Source: Gonapodya sp. JEL0774
Taxonomy: Eukaryota; Monoblepharomycota; Monoblepharidomycetes; Monoblepharidales; Gonapodyaceae
Length of the DNA: 32,914 nucleotides
Direction of reading: 5' to 3'
Assembly (NCBI GenBank): GCA_027604505.1
Contig: JADIIX010000191.1
Span: forward strand, 1-32,914
Every line of letters starts with the position of its first letter. Within the stretch, counting starts at the first letter, position 1. Under the pieces are notes generated by a model. That model was not told the DNA's origin. It saw only the letters and a list, made by a program, of their open reading frames with translations, and did not search any database. Of this stretch, positions 1-10,681 are shown piece after piece. The translations under genes were made by a program, and so were the position numbers.

Positions 1-147
1 TCCGGTACATCTGGTACATCAGGTACGGGAGCAGTGACGACAAGCAAACCTAGCGGAGTTGGAAAGACGAGGGTGGTCGGTATGGGTGGTTGGATTGCCA
101 CCATGCTGCTGGCGATGCTGGTAACGATGGCCATTGCAATAGCGTAG
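1..147 (+). CDS. C-terminal end of a probable GPI-anchored surface protein (partial)
   Basis: Frame 1 is open from the window edge to a TAG at 145-147. The first residues are a small-residue Ser/Gly/Thr repeat (SGTSGTSGTG), followed by a short polar and basic stretch and a hydrophobic C-terminal segment of about 20 residues ending in AIAIA. A Ser/Thr-rich stalk, a small-residue cleavage zone and a hydrophobic tail that ends at the stop are the usual layout of a fungal GPI-anchor signal, so the protein is probably secreted and held at the plasma membrane or cell wall. The catalytic or structural part lies outside the window and cannot be named. A single-pass tail-anchored protein is the main alternative. 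Confidence 0.55.
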   Translation, partial: SGTSGTSGTGAVTTSKPSGVGKTRVVGMGGWIATMLLAMLVTMAIAIA

Positions 148-824
148 TGTGGTCATGGTCAGAGTGAGAGTGTCATGTAGTAACTATGTATGTTTGGAGT
201 GACAACTACATACATCTATGGAAGTTGTGAACTGTGGCATCCGTCTGCGTTCCCAACGTCACATCAGGTGGCTTAGTCATGAGTTACCGGACCGTTCCTC
301 CTTTGACTCGCTGTGGCGAAAAAATTCATGTGTTTCGAAGTTGAACTGCTGCTTGTTATTGATTTCCGCAACGATACGAAGCAAGATATTCATTTGTTGC
401 ACACTCAATGGCGATGGAGTGAGAGTTCTTCTCACATGTGACTTGATGAACGGGAACAGTCACATGAATATGAGTCACATTGATACTGTTTATATTATCA
501 GATAAACTTCCATCCCAATGGAGCAAAAAATTGGGTTACTGGTGGATGGACATGCGGAGTGCATCTGTCGGACGTGGTGGTGATTCAAAACGCCCGCTGC
601 TCCACACAAACGCCACTGCAATCTTCGTCACAAAGCACAAGACGCCACGGAATTCATCTACCTCAGTTTCAAGTGGACAATTCCATAGTGTATTCCCAAC
701 GTGAAATTGACACTGTCACCGAATGCAAGTACAGGTATTCCTTCAGCACCCTCTGATGTTGACAGAGTCATACACTATAAAGACTTGATCCCTCGAATAT
801 TACTCACTGTCTTACGCTTCTATG
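148..824. other. Intergenic stretch, no supported gene
   Basis: This region lies between the stops of two convergent genes. The open frames present are short, lack splice-supported partners and encode no recognisable motif. It probably holds the two 3' untranslated regions. Confidence 0.5.
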
Positions 825-3083
825 TTAGCTGTGCTGCATTACAATATCTTGCGCAGCAGGTACAGAGGCACTGATTGCCGAGGCTTCTGTAACATCCACA
901 GCTGTGGATGCACCTGTGTTGTCACCTTCCATGAGAGAAAGCCCACGAGAACTGTTGTCTTCCTCCATCTCCGACTGCTCAGGCGCATTGCTCGTGCTTG
1001 ACTCCCCATGTTCCCCATCTTCTCCTTCCCACGTTTCATTCTCCTCACCATCCACCTGAACATAGTTTCGAGGCACTAAACCTGCCTCAACAACCTTGCA
1101 CCGAATCCTCACACGGCCATCCTTGTCCACCCGGACAGTCCTCAAACCCTGTCCCTCCTCTTCACCAATGCGTGCTACTTTGCCCTTGACCTTGACCCGT
1201 GTTTTCACCGCAAGAATCCACCCTGGCGGATACGTTCGAATTGCAACACCAAGAAGCCGATCCAAAGTTTGACCAGCAGTTCGTGGTCGAACGTAGACCG
1301 AAGTACGCGGTGGAGAAGGGGAAGCAAAGGTCACGGTTGGGGCAGATGTAGACGGTGAGTCGATAGAGGCTGTGCGGTCGCCATTGATGGATGCCGGCGT
1401 AATTGTTGAAACAGGTTGAGACCCTCCGGTTGGAGGATCTTTGACATCCGATTCCTCCTCCTCCTCCTCTCCAAGTGTCTCCTCCACACCAACAACAGTT
1501 AGTTCCTCTCCTTCGTCCAAGTCCATTTCGACTTCGCCTTCACGGCGGAACTCATACATGGCGCGCGCCTTTTTGAATCTCCACCCATGTAGCTCAAATT
1601 TCCCACTCAACGCCTTTGCCAAATCAAAGTTCGCCACCAACGCTGCAGCATCGCACCGAACAGTTCCAGTCAGCTTCCTGCCACCCGATGCGCTTGCAGT
1701 ACTGAACTGTGACACGATACTTGTTGACGATTCATCGTAGCGCTTCAAACCGCTGTAGTCATTGCCATCGCCATCGCCATCCGAATCGGAGCCATCTACG
1801 TCTGCGTCTTGAGCATCTGAGGCACCGGCACCGTCGGTGTCAGAGGGAGGATCGAGGTAGTGGGGAAAGAGATGCCGGGGCAGGCCGTAATGTAGAGGGT
1901 CGCTGGGTTCGAATGCAAAGTCTCGGACGCGCAGTGGAGCTAGCAATTACGACGAGCATAACGAAATCAATCAAGAGTGATAATGGAATAATTGAGAGTG
2001 GCAGAACACCAAATGTCACTGACAGTGCAGGTTTACACACCATAGTGTCGCTGATCCAGTTTAGTGCGCCAAAATGAAACACGGGATTTGACCCAGCGTC
2101 AGAACGCAAATGAAATCGTTGTGAGTATAAACCAGAGACGGAAATAGTTGTGGGAAACAAAGTGGAGTGGAGAACAACATTCGTCAGCCCTCCCTCCGTA
2201 TAACACGAGTGAAGACCACCTCCATCAAATTCTGATAATCTCAAGTTTGAATTGTCCTATCTGAAACACCCTCTTTAATTTTCGGCGAGTCACTTTCAAA
2301 ATCCACATTCCAACACCCCTCTTCTGCCAAAAGTGCTCTGTGCGCGCTATTCAAACCAACACTCACGTCGCTCTGCCATATCATCGCCTCTACCCCTTTC
2401 AAACCCTCAGGCATCCCTGCTTCTCCAGCTGCAGCTGCTACGCTTGAATCACCGTCCGAGTCAACCCTGAAATCCTCCGCGTCATACGCCTCATGTGGTA
2501 CCCGTTGAACTTCATTAGGAACGGGCACTGGAGTAGATACGGGAGCTACGAGAGGTGCAAGAGGAGGGCTCGTGCTTTTTAGGAAAGGGAGGGGTGCGGT
2601 GGCAGGGGCGGGGACCATAGAAGGGTGCTTGGGAGGGGAGCCAGCATCCTCACCGCCAGCGTCGACCTCAGCATCCGCGCGGGCGCCCCACGAACGAGGG
2701 TCCCCAGGTGGAGAGGGTGTGGGGAAGGATGTTAGAGAGGCATACTCGCTGGCATGAGAGGTGCTGGGAACGTCGAGAGCGGAGGACGTTGGTAGGAAAG
2801 GTGACGTGGGAGATGTCGGTGAAGTCGGGGAGGTGGGAGAGAGCGGAGGATTGCGAGGTCCCGAAGCTTGTTTAGAAAAGATGGACGGGGCGGTGGAGGT
2901 AGAATTAGAGGGGAATTTCCCGTGTCCGAACATAACTGCCGCTGCGGCGGAAGCGTGGTCAATGGAAGGAGTGATATGATGGTGGTTGGTGGGGTTGGAA
3001 TGGGTGGGGGAGACAGGTGGTGAGGCATGAGCAACCGTGTGGTGGTTGAAGTCTGTAAAGAGCGTATCCAGAGAGGTAACCAT
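825..3083 (-). CDS. Large disordered protein with an SH3 domain interrupted by long loop insertions (two-exon model)
   Basis: The downstream exon (about 1939-825) opens right after a stop and its first in-frame Met is internal, so it needs an upstream exon. The nearest candidate is the open frame starting at ATG 3083. Phase-1 donors near 2293 (GTGACT) or 2269 (GTGTTT) and an acceptor ending at 1940 (TTGCTAG) keep frame, giving about 634-642 residues. This intron of about 330-350 nt is long for the window, so two genes remain possible. The first exon is low complexity (Pro/Ser/Thr and acidic). The second begins PLRVRDFAFEPSDPLHYG, then an Asp/Ser-rich tract, then SH3-like segments: ARAMYEF...DLDEGEELTVV (about 1568-1485), GWILAVK (about 1224) and GLVPRNYVQV (about 1080). 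A Nbp2-like adaptor role is an inference. Confidence 0.55.
2799..2843 (-). repeat. Tandem Ser-Pro-Thr codon repeat
   Basis: The minus-strand frame encodes about five consecutive Ser-Pro-Thr/Ser triplets (SPTSPTSPTSPTSPF) with a roughly 9-bp period. It lies in the disordered N-terminal part of the SH3-type gene. Such tracts are prone to slippage and often carry proline-directed phosphorylation sites. That role is not shown here. Confidence 0.7.
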
Positions 3084-4158
3084 GGAGAAGGGAAGCGTTT
3101 CGGCAGCAATGAGAGATTCGTGTCTCCCCCACAAATGGCGTCACCTCTAGAATGCTTTATCCGACTCAACTCTGATTAAACTCGTTCGATTCGATTGGCT
3201 GACCTCGGGAAAGTGAACAAAGTGATTCCATTCTCGATCCAACATTCGTGCCAGAGGATCGTCTCACAAAGACTTTATTCCTTTAAGTCCACTAAAGACC
3301 CCAGCGATTCTCCTTCCAATCTCCCTAGTGTACTTTGACGCCGAACCAAAGGCCCCGAGTCTCAATGGACCATTCATTGATGAAGCCCAACAACAAGTCA
3401 CCACGGTTCAGTGGAGAACCATTGTTTCTGGGGAGCTTTCCTGATGGTAACAGTCAAACACAAACCTTGGTTCATTTGAGAAACCGAACTCTTGTTGTCT
3501 TTGACGTCCTGCATTACTGCAAGGCCGAGAGGATGGAAGGTTAACAAAACGTATTGCACAGGAAATCTCAATCTTCCAGCCTATTGTCCCAAGCTCCAAA
3601 GTCCATTGCGTGCCACCTTATTGATTCAGCAGTCCAATGTCACGGGCACTCATTGACCATTATCGAAGCGGCAATACTCAACCCGGCGTCAGATCCATTG
3701 TACTCACCTATGTCAGTTGCCACCATCCCCTTTCCCACGTTTCCCCACGCGTCCACGCTCAAATCCACTACCCCACCCACAGCAATATCGGATTCCATGG
3801 TGAAGGATGTATGCGTTCAGAGGGTGCGCGAACTTTGGTGACTGGGTTTGTGGCAAAGTTCGGCTGACCCACCGGAGCTTTTCAAGGTGAATATTCTCAA
3901 ACACATTTTGTAGAGTACAAGACAATCGATGAGTTAAATATGCCAATGAATAGGATGACACGGATGCCGTTGCAAATGTGCTCCTGCTGATAACTTTTGC
4001 AGTTCCAGTTGATAAACCTTTGCTATGGGATTTGAATGGCGAACTTGCTTTTCTGCACAAAGAGAATACTTGACAAAATAACACAAGGAAGAATGAATGG
4101 TGTTTGGTGTGCGGTTGGTGCGGTGTAAACTGAAGATGCAACACCACCGATTTAATCC
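3084..4158. other. Divergent intergenic region (about 1.1 kb)
   Basis: This stretch separates the divergent starts of the SH3-type gene (ATG 3083, minus) and the WW-domain gene (ATG 4159, plus), so it should contain both promoters. Short open frames occur on both strands, but none has recognisable motifs or splice-consistent extensions. I see no RNA gene or clear repeat. Confidence 0.45.
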
Positions 4159-5278
4159 ATGACCTCCAAAACGCCAGTACCCGAGGCTGCCCTGGAACAA
4201 CTCACCGCCGAAGTTGGTGAAATCGCTCAATCTCCTCGCCCTGCCTCCTACGACCTAGGTTCTGGATGGTCTGCTATTCTTGACACTACATACTCCAGAT
4301 ACTACTACTGGCATGCCGCAACGGGTACGGTAACATGGGAGATACCAGACGGACTATCTGGGGTGCCTGAAAGTAGCAGTGAACTCGTAGCAGCACCAGA
4401 TGGAGAAGAGGAAGAGAAGAAGATTCAGGTTCCGGAGGAGGATATGAAACAGCGTCGCAAGAAGCGGAAGACAGAGGAAACAGCGACTACCACAGTACCA
4501 GCGCCGTCGGTGGCTACTAGCGTTGCTGGACGTGTTCCTTTGCCTCTGCCGACGCCGGCCCCCTCCTTCTCGACTGTAAATTCTACTTTTGGAGCCTACC
4601 CATCCATCAAAGGTGACGATCCGCTGGCAAAGCTCGAGAGCCTCTTTGCGACAATCGATGAGCACAAAGATGAGCTTGATAAGGTGGCAGAAGATGCGAA
4701 GGATGAATTAAAAAGGAAGAGGGGTTATGGAGAGGTACAAGAAGAGCCAAAGTTAGATGCGTCCTCATCCGAAGGTGGATTCAGGTCTGAATTTGGAATC
4801 GATAGGAACAATATAGGGGATGTAAGGGGTGAAACAGCGACAGCGGAATACGGACAGTACGACTCGTCTTATGCGCCGGAGAGTTTTGCAACCTACGCTC
4901 CCGCAACCCAAGCATCAGGAGGTGCGCTTTGAAGCGTTCATGTGTGCTTGTGATGCTACTTAACGATATTAATCCACCATTCCAAAAGATTATGCCTACA
5001 GCGCCAAATTTGATAAACGAACTGGCCGAATGGTGCCCACACAACTAGCTACCGACCCACGCTTCGTGGACCCCCGAGCCCACTTCTCTGACAACAGTCG
5101 TGCTGTACGACAGATGAATGTGTTCTTCGACTACGAGTCATACGCGGCCGAAGTTCAGGCAGGGACTCACAAGGGGGCAAATCGGTTATCAAAGAAGGAG
5201 CTGGAGGAAGTGAAACGGCGTGCGAAAGAGAAGAAAGAAAAGAAGATATTACAGAAGTGGGGCGCGGGTTCTGACTAG
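4159..5278 (+). CDS. WW-domain nuclear-type protein, conserved fungal family
   Basis: Exons 4159-4921 and 4989-5278 join across a 67-nt intron (donor G|GTGCGC, acceptor CCAAAAG, branch-like CTTAAC) to give 350 residues. The split codon makes the join read ASGDYAYSAKFDKRTGRM. A WW domain sits at about residues 36-64 (GWSAILDTTYSRYYYWHAAT...WEIP), with two spaced Trp, a Tyr block and a Pro, the features that bind proline-rich ligands. A basic KQRRKKRK nuclear-localisation-like motif follows. The C-terminus has a FDKRTGR / RQMNVFFDYESY block and a Lys/Glu helix (KKELEEVKRRAKEKKEKK). It resembles, from memory, the fungal family typified by S. pombe C2F3.14c. A pre-mRNA-processing role would be a guess. 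Confidence 0.8.
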
Positions 5279-5650
5279 TCAATTTTCTTAATGTGAAATG
5301 ACTCCATCATGCGCGAAACAGCTCGCCCCATTCTTGATGTTCCCTCGTAGCGGTTTGTGCTATCCTCGTTTTCCATTAATGGGGACTACTTTTATTCAGA
5401 TGTTACGTACTTGTGAGACCCAGCTCAAGTTCCGGGACGATCCATTTGCAAAGGATAACCACAGAAGTTGGAGACTTCGTATTTCTTCCTCGGGATCTTT
5501 ACATAAATAAGTGTTATCAAAGGCTAAATGTGATAAGGGAGAAGTGGCGAGCAAATCAATGAAGGTTTATACATGTAGCGAACAGTCCGGCTGTTTTGTT
5601 GAGTAGCTTCCCGGATGTATTGTTGAGCAGCTTCCCCACTTGGTCTTCTT
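5279..5650. other. Convergent 3' intergenic region
   Basis: This lies between the stop of the WW-domain gene (plus) and the stop of SPT4 (minus). A short near-duplicate occurs at about 5602-5635: gagtagcttcccggatgtat is followed by a diverged copy beginning gagcagcttcccc. Nothing else is recognisable. It probably holds the two 3' untranslated regions. Confidence 0.4.
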
Positions 5651-6404
5651 TCACTCTTCCACTCTTCTACCACTTCCATCCCGTGGGAAGTATTTGATTC
5701 CCTGGTTTTCGAGCCGTTCCTCCACATCTTCAGGGAGACGGCCGGAAACTCTCATTGCATACAAGCCTCGGTGGTAGGTGTCTGGAAGTGTAATACCAAA
5801 GACCGTGGTAGCGCAAAGGCAGGGAGTGTGATGAACCATGACAGTAGCAGTCCAAAAAGCCCCATCGGGGAGAGGATGGAGTTGTACAGATCGTCAGGAA
5901 CTCTCCTTAAGAACAATATCGCCCAAAATTTGACAGCAGTACCCACTCAGCTTCTGATACCGAGCGACCCATGACTGCTCTGGGTTCATCATGGCGATGA
6001 TTCTTTCAGATTCGAAATAGAGGTGATAGCCGCCACAAGCAGAGCCGGAATTGTTGTTAAATCACAGTGAGATGATTCAGTCAATCGAAAAAGGCAGCTC
6101 AACGATGCTTTCTGGTGAAACGTTGGAGACTCACCCTTCGTATTGACCGCTCGTGCACTCCTCTACTCGACTCGACGAGCCCTTAAGCTTCAAGATAGGT
6201 TCACAGTTGTCGCATCCGTCTTGAAGGAACTGTTTTTGACTCTGTTCGATGGAGTTCACGAGTTCATGGAGACCGCATGAGTGTGTCCAATGTTGCAGAC
6301 CTCTCCAAGTGGGAACGAAAAAAAATGCTGTGCTGGCGAACCTTTAAGAGTGAGCAGACAAGGCAGGCACGCAGACGGCGGGTGTCGGTGGGCAGAGAGT
6401 TCAT
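5651..6404 (-). CDS. SPT4: Transcription elongation factor Spt4
   Basis: Four exons (6404-6342, 6241-6135, 6002-5947, 5781-5651) with GT-AG introns of 100, 132 and 165 nt give 118 residues, the usual Spt4 size. The zinc finger is complete: C14-LV-C17 in LRACLVCSLLK and C31-DN-C34 in DGCDNC. The family core follows: ECTSGQYEGIIAMMNPEQSW, then RGLYAMRVSGRLP and a C-terminal GIKYFPRDG. An alternative acceptor at 6230 would drop four codons; the chosen one (6242) restores the spacing between the two Cys pairs seen in other Spt4 proteins. Spt4 pairs with Spt5 to form DSIF, which promotes RNA polymerase II processivity in the nucleus. It diverges from the CutA1-type gene at 6664. Confidence 0.93.
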
Positions 6405-6663
6405 TTCCTGTGACTCTGCAGTTGCGGGGAAGTGGTTCTTGGCTGGAGCCCCATCGTCAAGCCGTTTGAGCACAAACGTTTTTCTCCCTTCGAATATATA
6501 TGATAACAATCCAACAGTCCTTTGTTGCCGTGTTTTAGTTTCACAACGACGAGGGGAGCAATTGCGAAAGTACTTTGTGGCGACCACGTTACCGCTTGAT
6601 GAAGAGCGACAACTGGTTAATCATCATACAACTACGGCCAAATTAAGTCATTGGAAGCCCAAG
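6405..6663. promoter_or_regulatory. Bidirectional promoter of SPT4 and the CutA1-type gene
   Basis: Only 259 bp separate the SPT4 start codon (6404, minus) from the CutA1-type start codon (6664, plus), so both promoters must lie here or overlap the genes. The sequence contains tttcgaatatatatgataac (6482-6502), an AT-rich stretch that could serve as a TATA-like element. No specific factor site is evident. Confidence 0.5.
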
Positions 6664-7553
6664 ATGCTCGCATCGCTCATTGCTCTTGCAAAGCCCAAGC
6701 CCCCTCCACCCAAATTGTCGCCACTTGCGCGAATCGAGCCTGTCGTCGCTGCCGCCCGAGCTGGGATCGCGACTCTCCGATCAACTAAAGTCGATGTAAA
6801 CTCACTTGGCTCACTGGGAACTTTACTTGCAGTTATTATTGTTTCGCGATATGTGGGCCTCGTGAACGCGTTGGCGGTCACTGTCGCAGCAGTGTGGGCA
6901 GCGGCGGGCGGTGAGATGAGAGTTTGGATTCATGACCCGAAAAAAACATTTAACTTTCTCACAGCTACAGCAAGGCAAGGACCGGGAATCGCAACGATAT
7001 TGTTCACGTGTGAGCGAGAGGCTGTCGGCAGAGCTCTGTGGGTAACTTTAGTTCTCTGTATATTCCCGTCTTCCTGAGACCAACTTATTTTGCTTCGTTT
7101 GCACATGCAGCATTGCAGAAATGCTTTTAAGGCAATTGTAAATGTCTTTATTCTTCTCTGCGCTCCATTTTTTCGGGATGATCTCATTCCGACGGGATAC
7201 TTACAGCATCGCGTGCGGCCATATGGTACCAAATGTGGCGTCTCTTGCTCTCGTGGGTGGAGAAGTTCGAGAAGAGACGGAGACCCTCCTCGTGATTATT
7301 GTCCGGTCTCACTGTTTGGGTACACTGACTGGCCTCGCGCCGATTTTAGATGGTAAACTGTCACGAAACCCGAGTCGCTGAAGTCATCTCCCTCGTAAAG
7401 CGAAGATACTCTCGCATGGGGAACATACAAGTCGTGAGCGTCCAGGGTGGAAACTCAACGTTTTTAGAATGGGTGGCAGCAACTACAAGAATGAAAGTTG
7501 GCCAGAGAGTGTTCTTTGAGGACGAGCAGTTACCTGGATCTATAGGCGGATAG
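6664..7553 (+). CDS. Membrane-anchored CutA1-like protein, copy A
   Basis: Five exons (6664-6910, 6965-7037, 7111-7137, 7207-7291, 7350-7553) give 211 residues. Exon 1 encodes a short Pro-rich start (KPKPPPP) and one or two hydrophobic helices (about residues 48-82). The remaining exons encode a CutA1 fold: ILFTCEREAVGRALIAEMLL, then FIACGHMVPNVASLALVGGE, then EVREETETLL, then a last helix and strand ending GGNSTFLEWV. These match the CutA1 order of first strand, ACxxxxP...S..xxGxxxxxxE, and the C-terminal G(N)xxYLxWI. CutA proteins are trimers linked to divalent-metal tolerance in bacteria; eukaryotic forms can be membrane associated. The HPY-type motif near the end is replaced by RRYSRMG. 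The start was chosen from the paralogue; the frame is open further upstream. Confidence 0.85.
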
Positions 7554-7678
7554 ATAGATGCCAATGAGCTTGATAAAAATATTGCCATTGTGTTAGTGCT
7601 TAGCGGAGCGGCTAGTACTTGGCACTTGGACCGGGCGAGGAATTCTCAACCGCAATCCAAAACTCAATCCCCGCCTCG

Positions 7679-9225
7679 ATGGAGCGGGACCGTCATCGGC
7701 TCTCAGCAGGATCAGACGCTCCCTCTCGTGGCTCCACCTCCTCTATCCGTAATGGTCCAGGGGCGCGAGCAACTGGAAGGGTCCATGTCCGCCTTGCCAG
7801 ATCTCTCAACGATACAACGAACTTTATAGGATGTCCCAAGCCAGCTTCGTTCGAGGTGCGCAGAGTTGATTCTAGGGATCTAATCGGGAGGAATTGAAGA
7901 CTTGTGGGGAATTGGATCACTGTCACTAAATTCGAATGCCTTTCGTTTACAGGAGTTTCGAGTTCGCTGCGCTTCCCTGTTCGGCCTCAAAGGGGATATC
8001 AGAGTTTATATCATAACGAACCGCGGATTCACGATGATTCTCCCCGAAGATATCGCGATGTTGCAGTGGGTTGTTGCACTGACCAAGACACTTTTGCGAA
8101 TCCCCAAGTTTCTTTTTTGCCGGTTTAGGAATGACGACTATCTTGAAGTCGAGTCCGTAGAAGAGGAGGATTCTCTTCCTGCTTCCCCCCCAGTACATCC
8201 CCCTCCTGTTCCAAGGAATGAACCTCCCCAACCACCTGCAACAGGCCATCGCCGCCGCACTCCAGAAGCTGACATTGTCCCTAACGATCTCGGTAACGAG
8301 TTTGACTACCCGGATTTGGATGAGCCGACGGGAGAACGTTTGTACCGTGCTGCTGTAGAGGGAGGCCACGTCCGCAGTTTGAGACGCCAAGATGATTCAG
8401 AAGATTCCGTGGTGGTAGAACTTGTTTCACCTGCGCGCCGAAGTAGGAGGATAAATGTGGAGGCGAAGACAAGACCGCCTGTGGCAACTGTGATTGTTAA
8501 GCCGTCTGCGAATATCTCACCAGGGAAGCGGGCCCAGCGACTATCGAAAACACCTCTGGGAACTGCCCCTTTGCCTTCTAAAGCGACCACTGAGGCTCTT
8601 ACTCGCCGCAGGGAGAATACTGACTTGGATGTCTCCCCCCCTTCAAAAAAGCCTCGGAGAGAATACGCTCGCATGAGACTCCTGGATGAAAGCGAGGACG
8701 AAATTATTCCCACGAGGACTGCTGAACGCGGGCGTACTGCAGTGCCGAGAATAGATGAGAACAAGCCTCCTCGTTTAGTTCCGAGAACTCGTCCTACCGA
8801 CGCTCCTGAAAAAATCATTGTGAAGGTACACGTAGTGACCCCCAATGGAACACCCACCACGGAGTTTCAGGAGTTCCGGTTGTCTCTCCGGAAACTCCTG
8901 GGATTAAACTTCTTCGAATCTATCATTCGGTCTTTTCCGGACGTATTTGCGGGAGACCCGACAGCCTATCTCGAAGAGGTGACGAACTTCAGCATTGGAT
9001 TCCGCGTTTCGATCCGATCCCGTGACAAGCGGCTGGTGCCCGTCATAAAAGACTGGCCCAATGATTTCAAGCGCACACCTCAGGAGATGGGATGGACAAA
9101 TGGAACGGTGTTGGAGGTGGGTTGCACTACAAGGGCAGGATCTGCATATGTAGTCCCCTGTTTCTTCACTAATGCTCTTTATTCTCTTTCCTCGTGGTTT
9201 CAAGGTTCAGATTGTGGACGTTTGA
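7679..9225 (+). CDS. Unrecognised nuclear-type protein with a possible beta-grasp (PB1/ubiquitin-like) N-terminus
   Basis: Exons 7679-7855, 7953-8065, 8129-9116 and 9205-9225 (introns 97, 63 and 88 nt) give 432 residues. The last intron could end at 9210 instead. The N-terminal part reads GRVHVRLA, then FEEFRVRCASLFGLKGDIRV, then GFTMILPEDIAMLQNDDYLE: a strand-helix-strand-strand pattern reminiscent of PB1 or ubiquitin-like folds. A Pro-rich and acidic disordered middle follows, with a basic KKPRRE nuclear-localisation-like motif. The C-terminal about 110 residues have a second block (KIIVKVHVVT...TEFQEFRLSLRKLLGL...TVLEVQIVDV) that faintly echoes the first. I do not recognise the family. It sits between the two CutA1-type copies, 126 bp after copy A and tail-to-tail with copy B. 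Confidence 0.65.
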
Positions 9226-9517
9226 CAATGACGTCACTCAGTCGTTTTTTTCGTTTTGTGTATTGAAATTGTTAGGTGGGCCCTGGCCTAGCGGCAGCTT
9301 TACTCGCTGAACAATATGATATCCTGTATGCGTTGTCCACGCCGATAATTAGTGTATTTAACTGTTGTGACAACAAAGCTTCCCTTCCGCGAGGAGCCAA
9401 TCGATTCAAACACAGATATAGAAAGTGAGTCAGACATCTAAGTAATACAATGCGGCGTATCAGACAGTGTACTGCCGCTTCCATCTCTCCCGGACCTTGC
9501 TCGTCCACTTCTGACGC

Positions 9518-10681
9518 CTATTCGTCCATGGCTCCAGGCACCCCGTTTAGCTCGGCAGACGCCCACTCTGACCCTGATCCCGCAGTGGTGTCGGTAATCC
9601 AGTTAAGGAACTTCTGGTTGCCACTATCAATCTGATAGACGGACAATATTTGTGAGCTCACGTTTGACCAAGGGACTGTACGAGCCACCCACCTGAATCG
9701 CGACAACGTTAACCAAGGGAGAGTACCCAGCGCGAACAAGTTTGACAACGTCTTCCGTTCGTGAGGCGTCCATATTGAGAAGCTTTGATGGTGGATGAAT
9801 TGTCAGCGTAACGTTCGCATGGTTGAGACAACAAACTTCCCATGGTGACTCACAATGAGCGACTCTCGCTCTTCAGCAACTTCACCACCGACTAGGACAA
9901 GAGAAGCAGCGGCTGGGAGTATGTGCGCACAAGCGATCCTGAGAGTCCGGATTCAGAGGATACTGGATTGAACATTCCAACGCCACAGAACAGAGATTGC
10001 ACTCTATAAGCTCACAATTTTCGCTCCAGCATATCTTTTACTCTGTAAGATTTTGAAAATTAAGCGGGGAGACGTGAGCTGTGATGTTCAAAAACAGAAC
10101 TCACAGCTCCCTGGCGGTACTCTCTCTCGCGCAGGTGAAGTAGGCCAGCGTCGGTCCCGTGCGCCGCCTTGCCATTACTTTATGTGCGAAAGGACACGGT
10201 TACAATATGGCTCCTAAAGAACTCTTGGGAAGACCCTCCGAACAAACTCACGTGCTAGAACCGTCCAGCTCACCCCGATCAGGGCATACAAAGTGTTTCT
10301 GAACCCAAGCTGCCTAGCTGCAAGAAGCACTGCCAGAGCAGCTGTGATGGCGAAAAAGAATGGCGGTTTCGACAATAATCGCAGGACATTGCTGAGATAC
10401 CGAACAAGCGGGCTGGTTGGTTGACGTGCTTTCGGTGTATATAGTGGAGGAGGACTAGGTGGAGGCTCAGGGTGTGAATCTGGCTCCGGCGTTTGCGGGG
10501 GGGGCGGGGCAACGGCCAGCGGAGCGGGCTTGAGGATCGATTTTGGGGGGGCAGGAGCAGCAGCAGGCGAGGGTTTTGGCGGTTTTGGAGGAGGGGTCGG
10601 AGGAGGCCCACGCGAGGCCGTCCGGGGAGGAATCGACGTGGGTCTCCCCGGCGGCGCCTGTGTGTCCGGAGAGCCCAGCAT
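9518..10681 (-). CDS. Membrane-anchored CutA1-like protein, copy B
   Basis: Six exons (10681-10252, 10177-10105, 10042-10016, 9938-9854, 9782-9693, 9631-9518) give 272 residues. Exons 2, 3 and 4 are 73, 27 and 85 nt, exactly as in copy A, and introns 1-4 have the same phases. Copy B has an extra intron (9692-9632) where copy A is continuous. Exon 1 encodes a long Pro-rich region (about residues 10-90) and a hydrophobic anchor (about 108-143). The CutA1 domain reads GPTLAYFTCARESTAREL, LIACAHILPAAASLVLVGGE, EVAEERESL, then GNQKFLNWITDTTAGSGSEW. The Pro-rich part could face the cytosol as an interaction tail. It is a paralogue of copy A, not a recent duplicate. Confidence 0.87.

Noticed and set aside
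1905-1916. gggttcgaatgc, resembling a tRNA B box
   Set aside because: It lies within the SH3-type coding exon, lacks a matching A box at the right distance and cannot fold into a cloverleaf.
5752-5946. Minus-strand frame encoding an apparent membrane helix (LFGLLLSWFITLPAFALP)
   Set aside because: It lies inside the third SPT4 intron; splicing around it gives a complete Spt4 protein.
6277-6663. In-frame upstream extension of CutA1-type copy A (about 129 codons)
   Set aside because: It overlaps the first exon of SPT4 on the other strand, has no counterpart in copy B, and ATG 6664 gives a Pro-rich, hydrophobic start comparable with copy B.
9272-9508. Minus-strand frame just downstream of copy B
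   Set aside because: It lies after the copy B stop, begins at a non-ATG codon and shows no CutA1 or other motif; it is probably 3' untranslated sequence.
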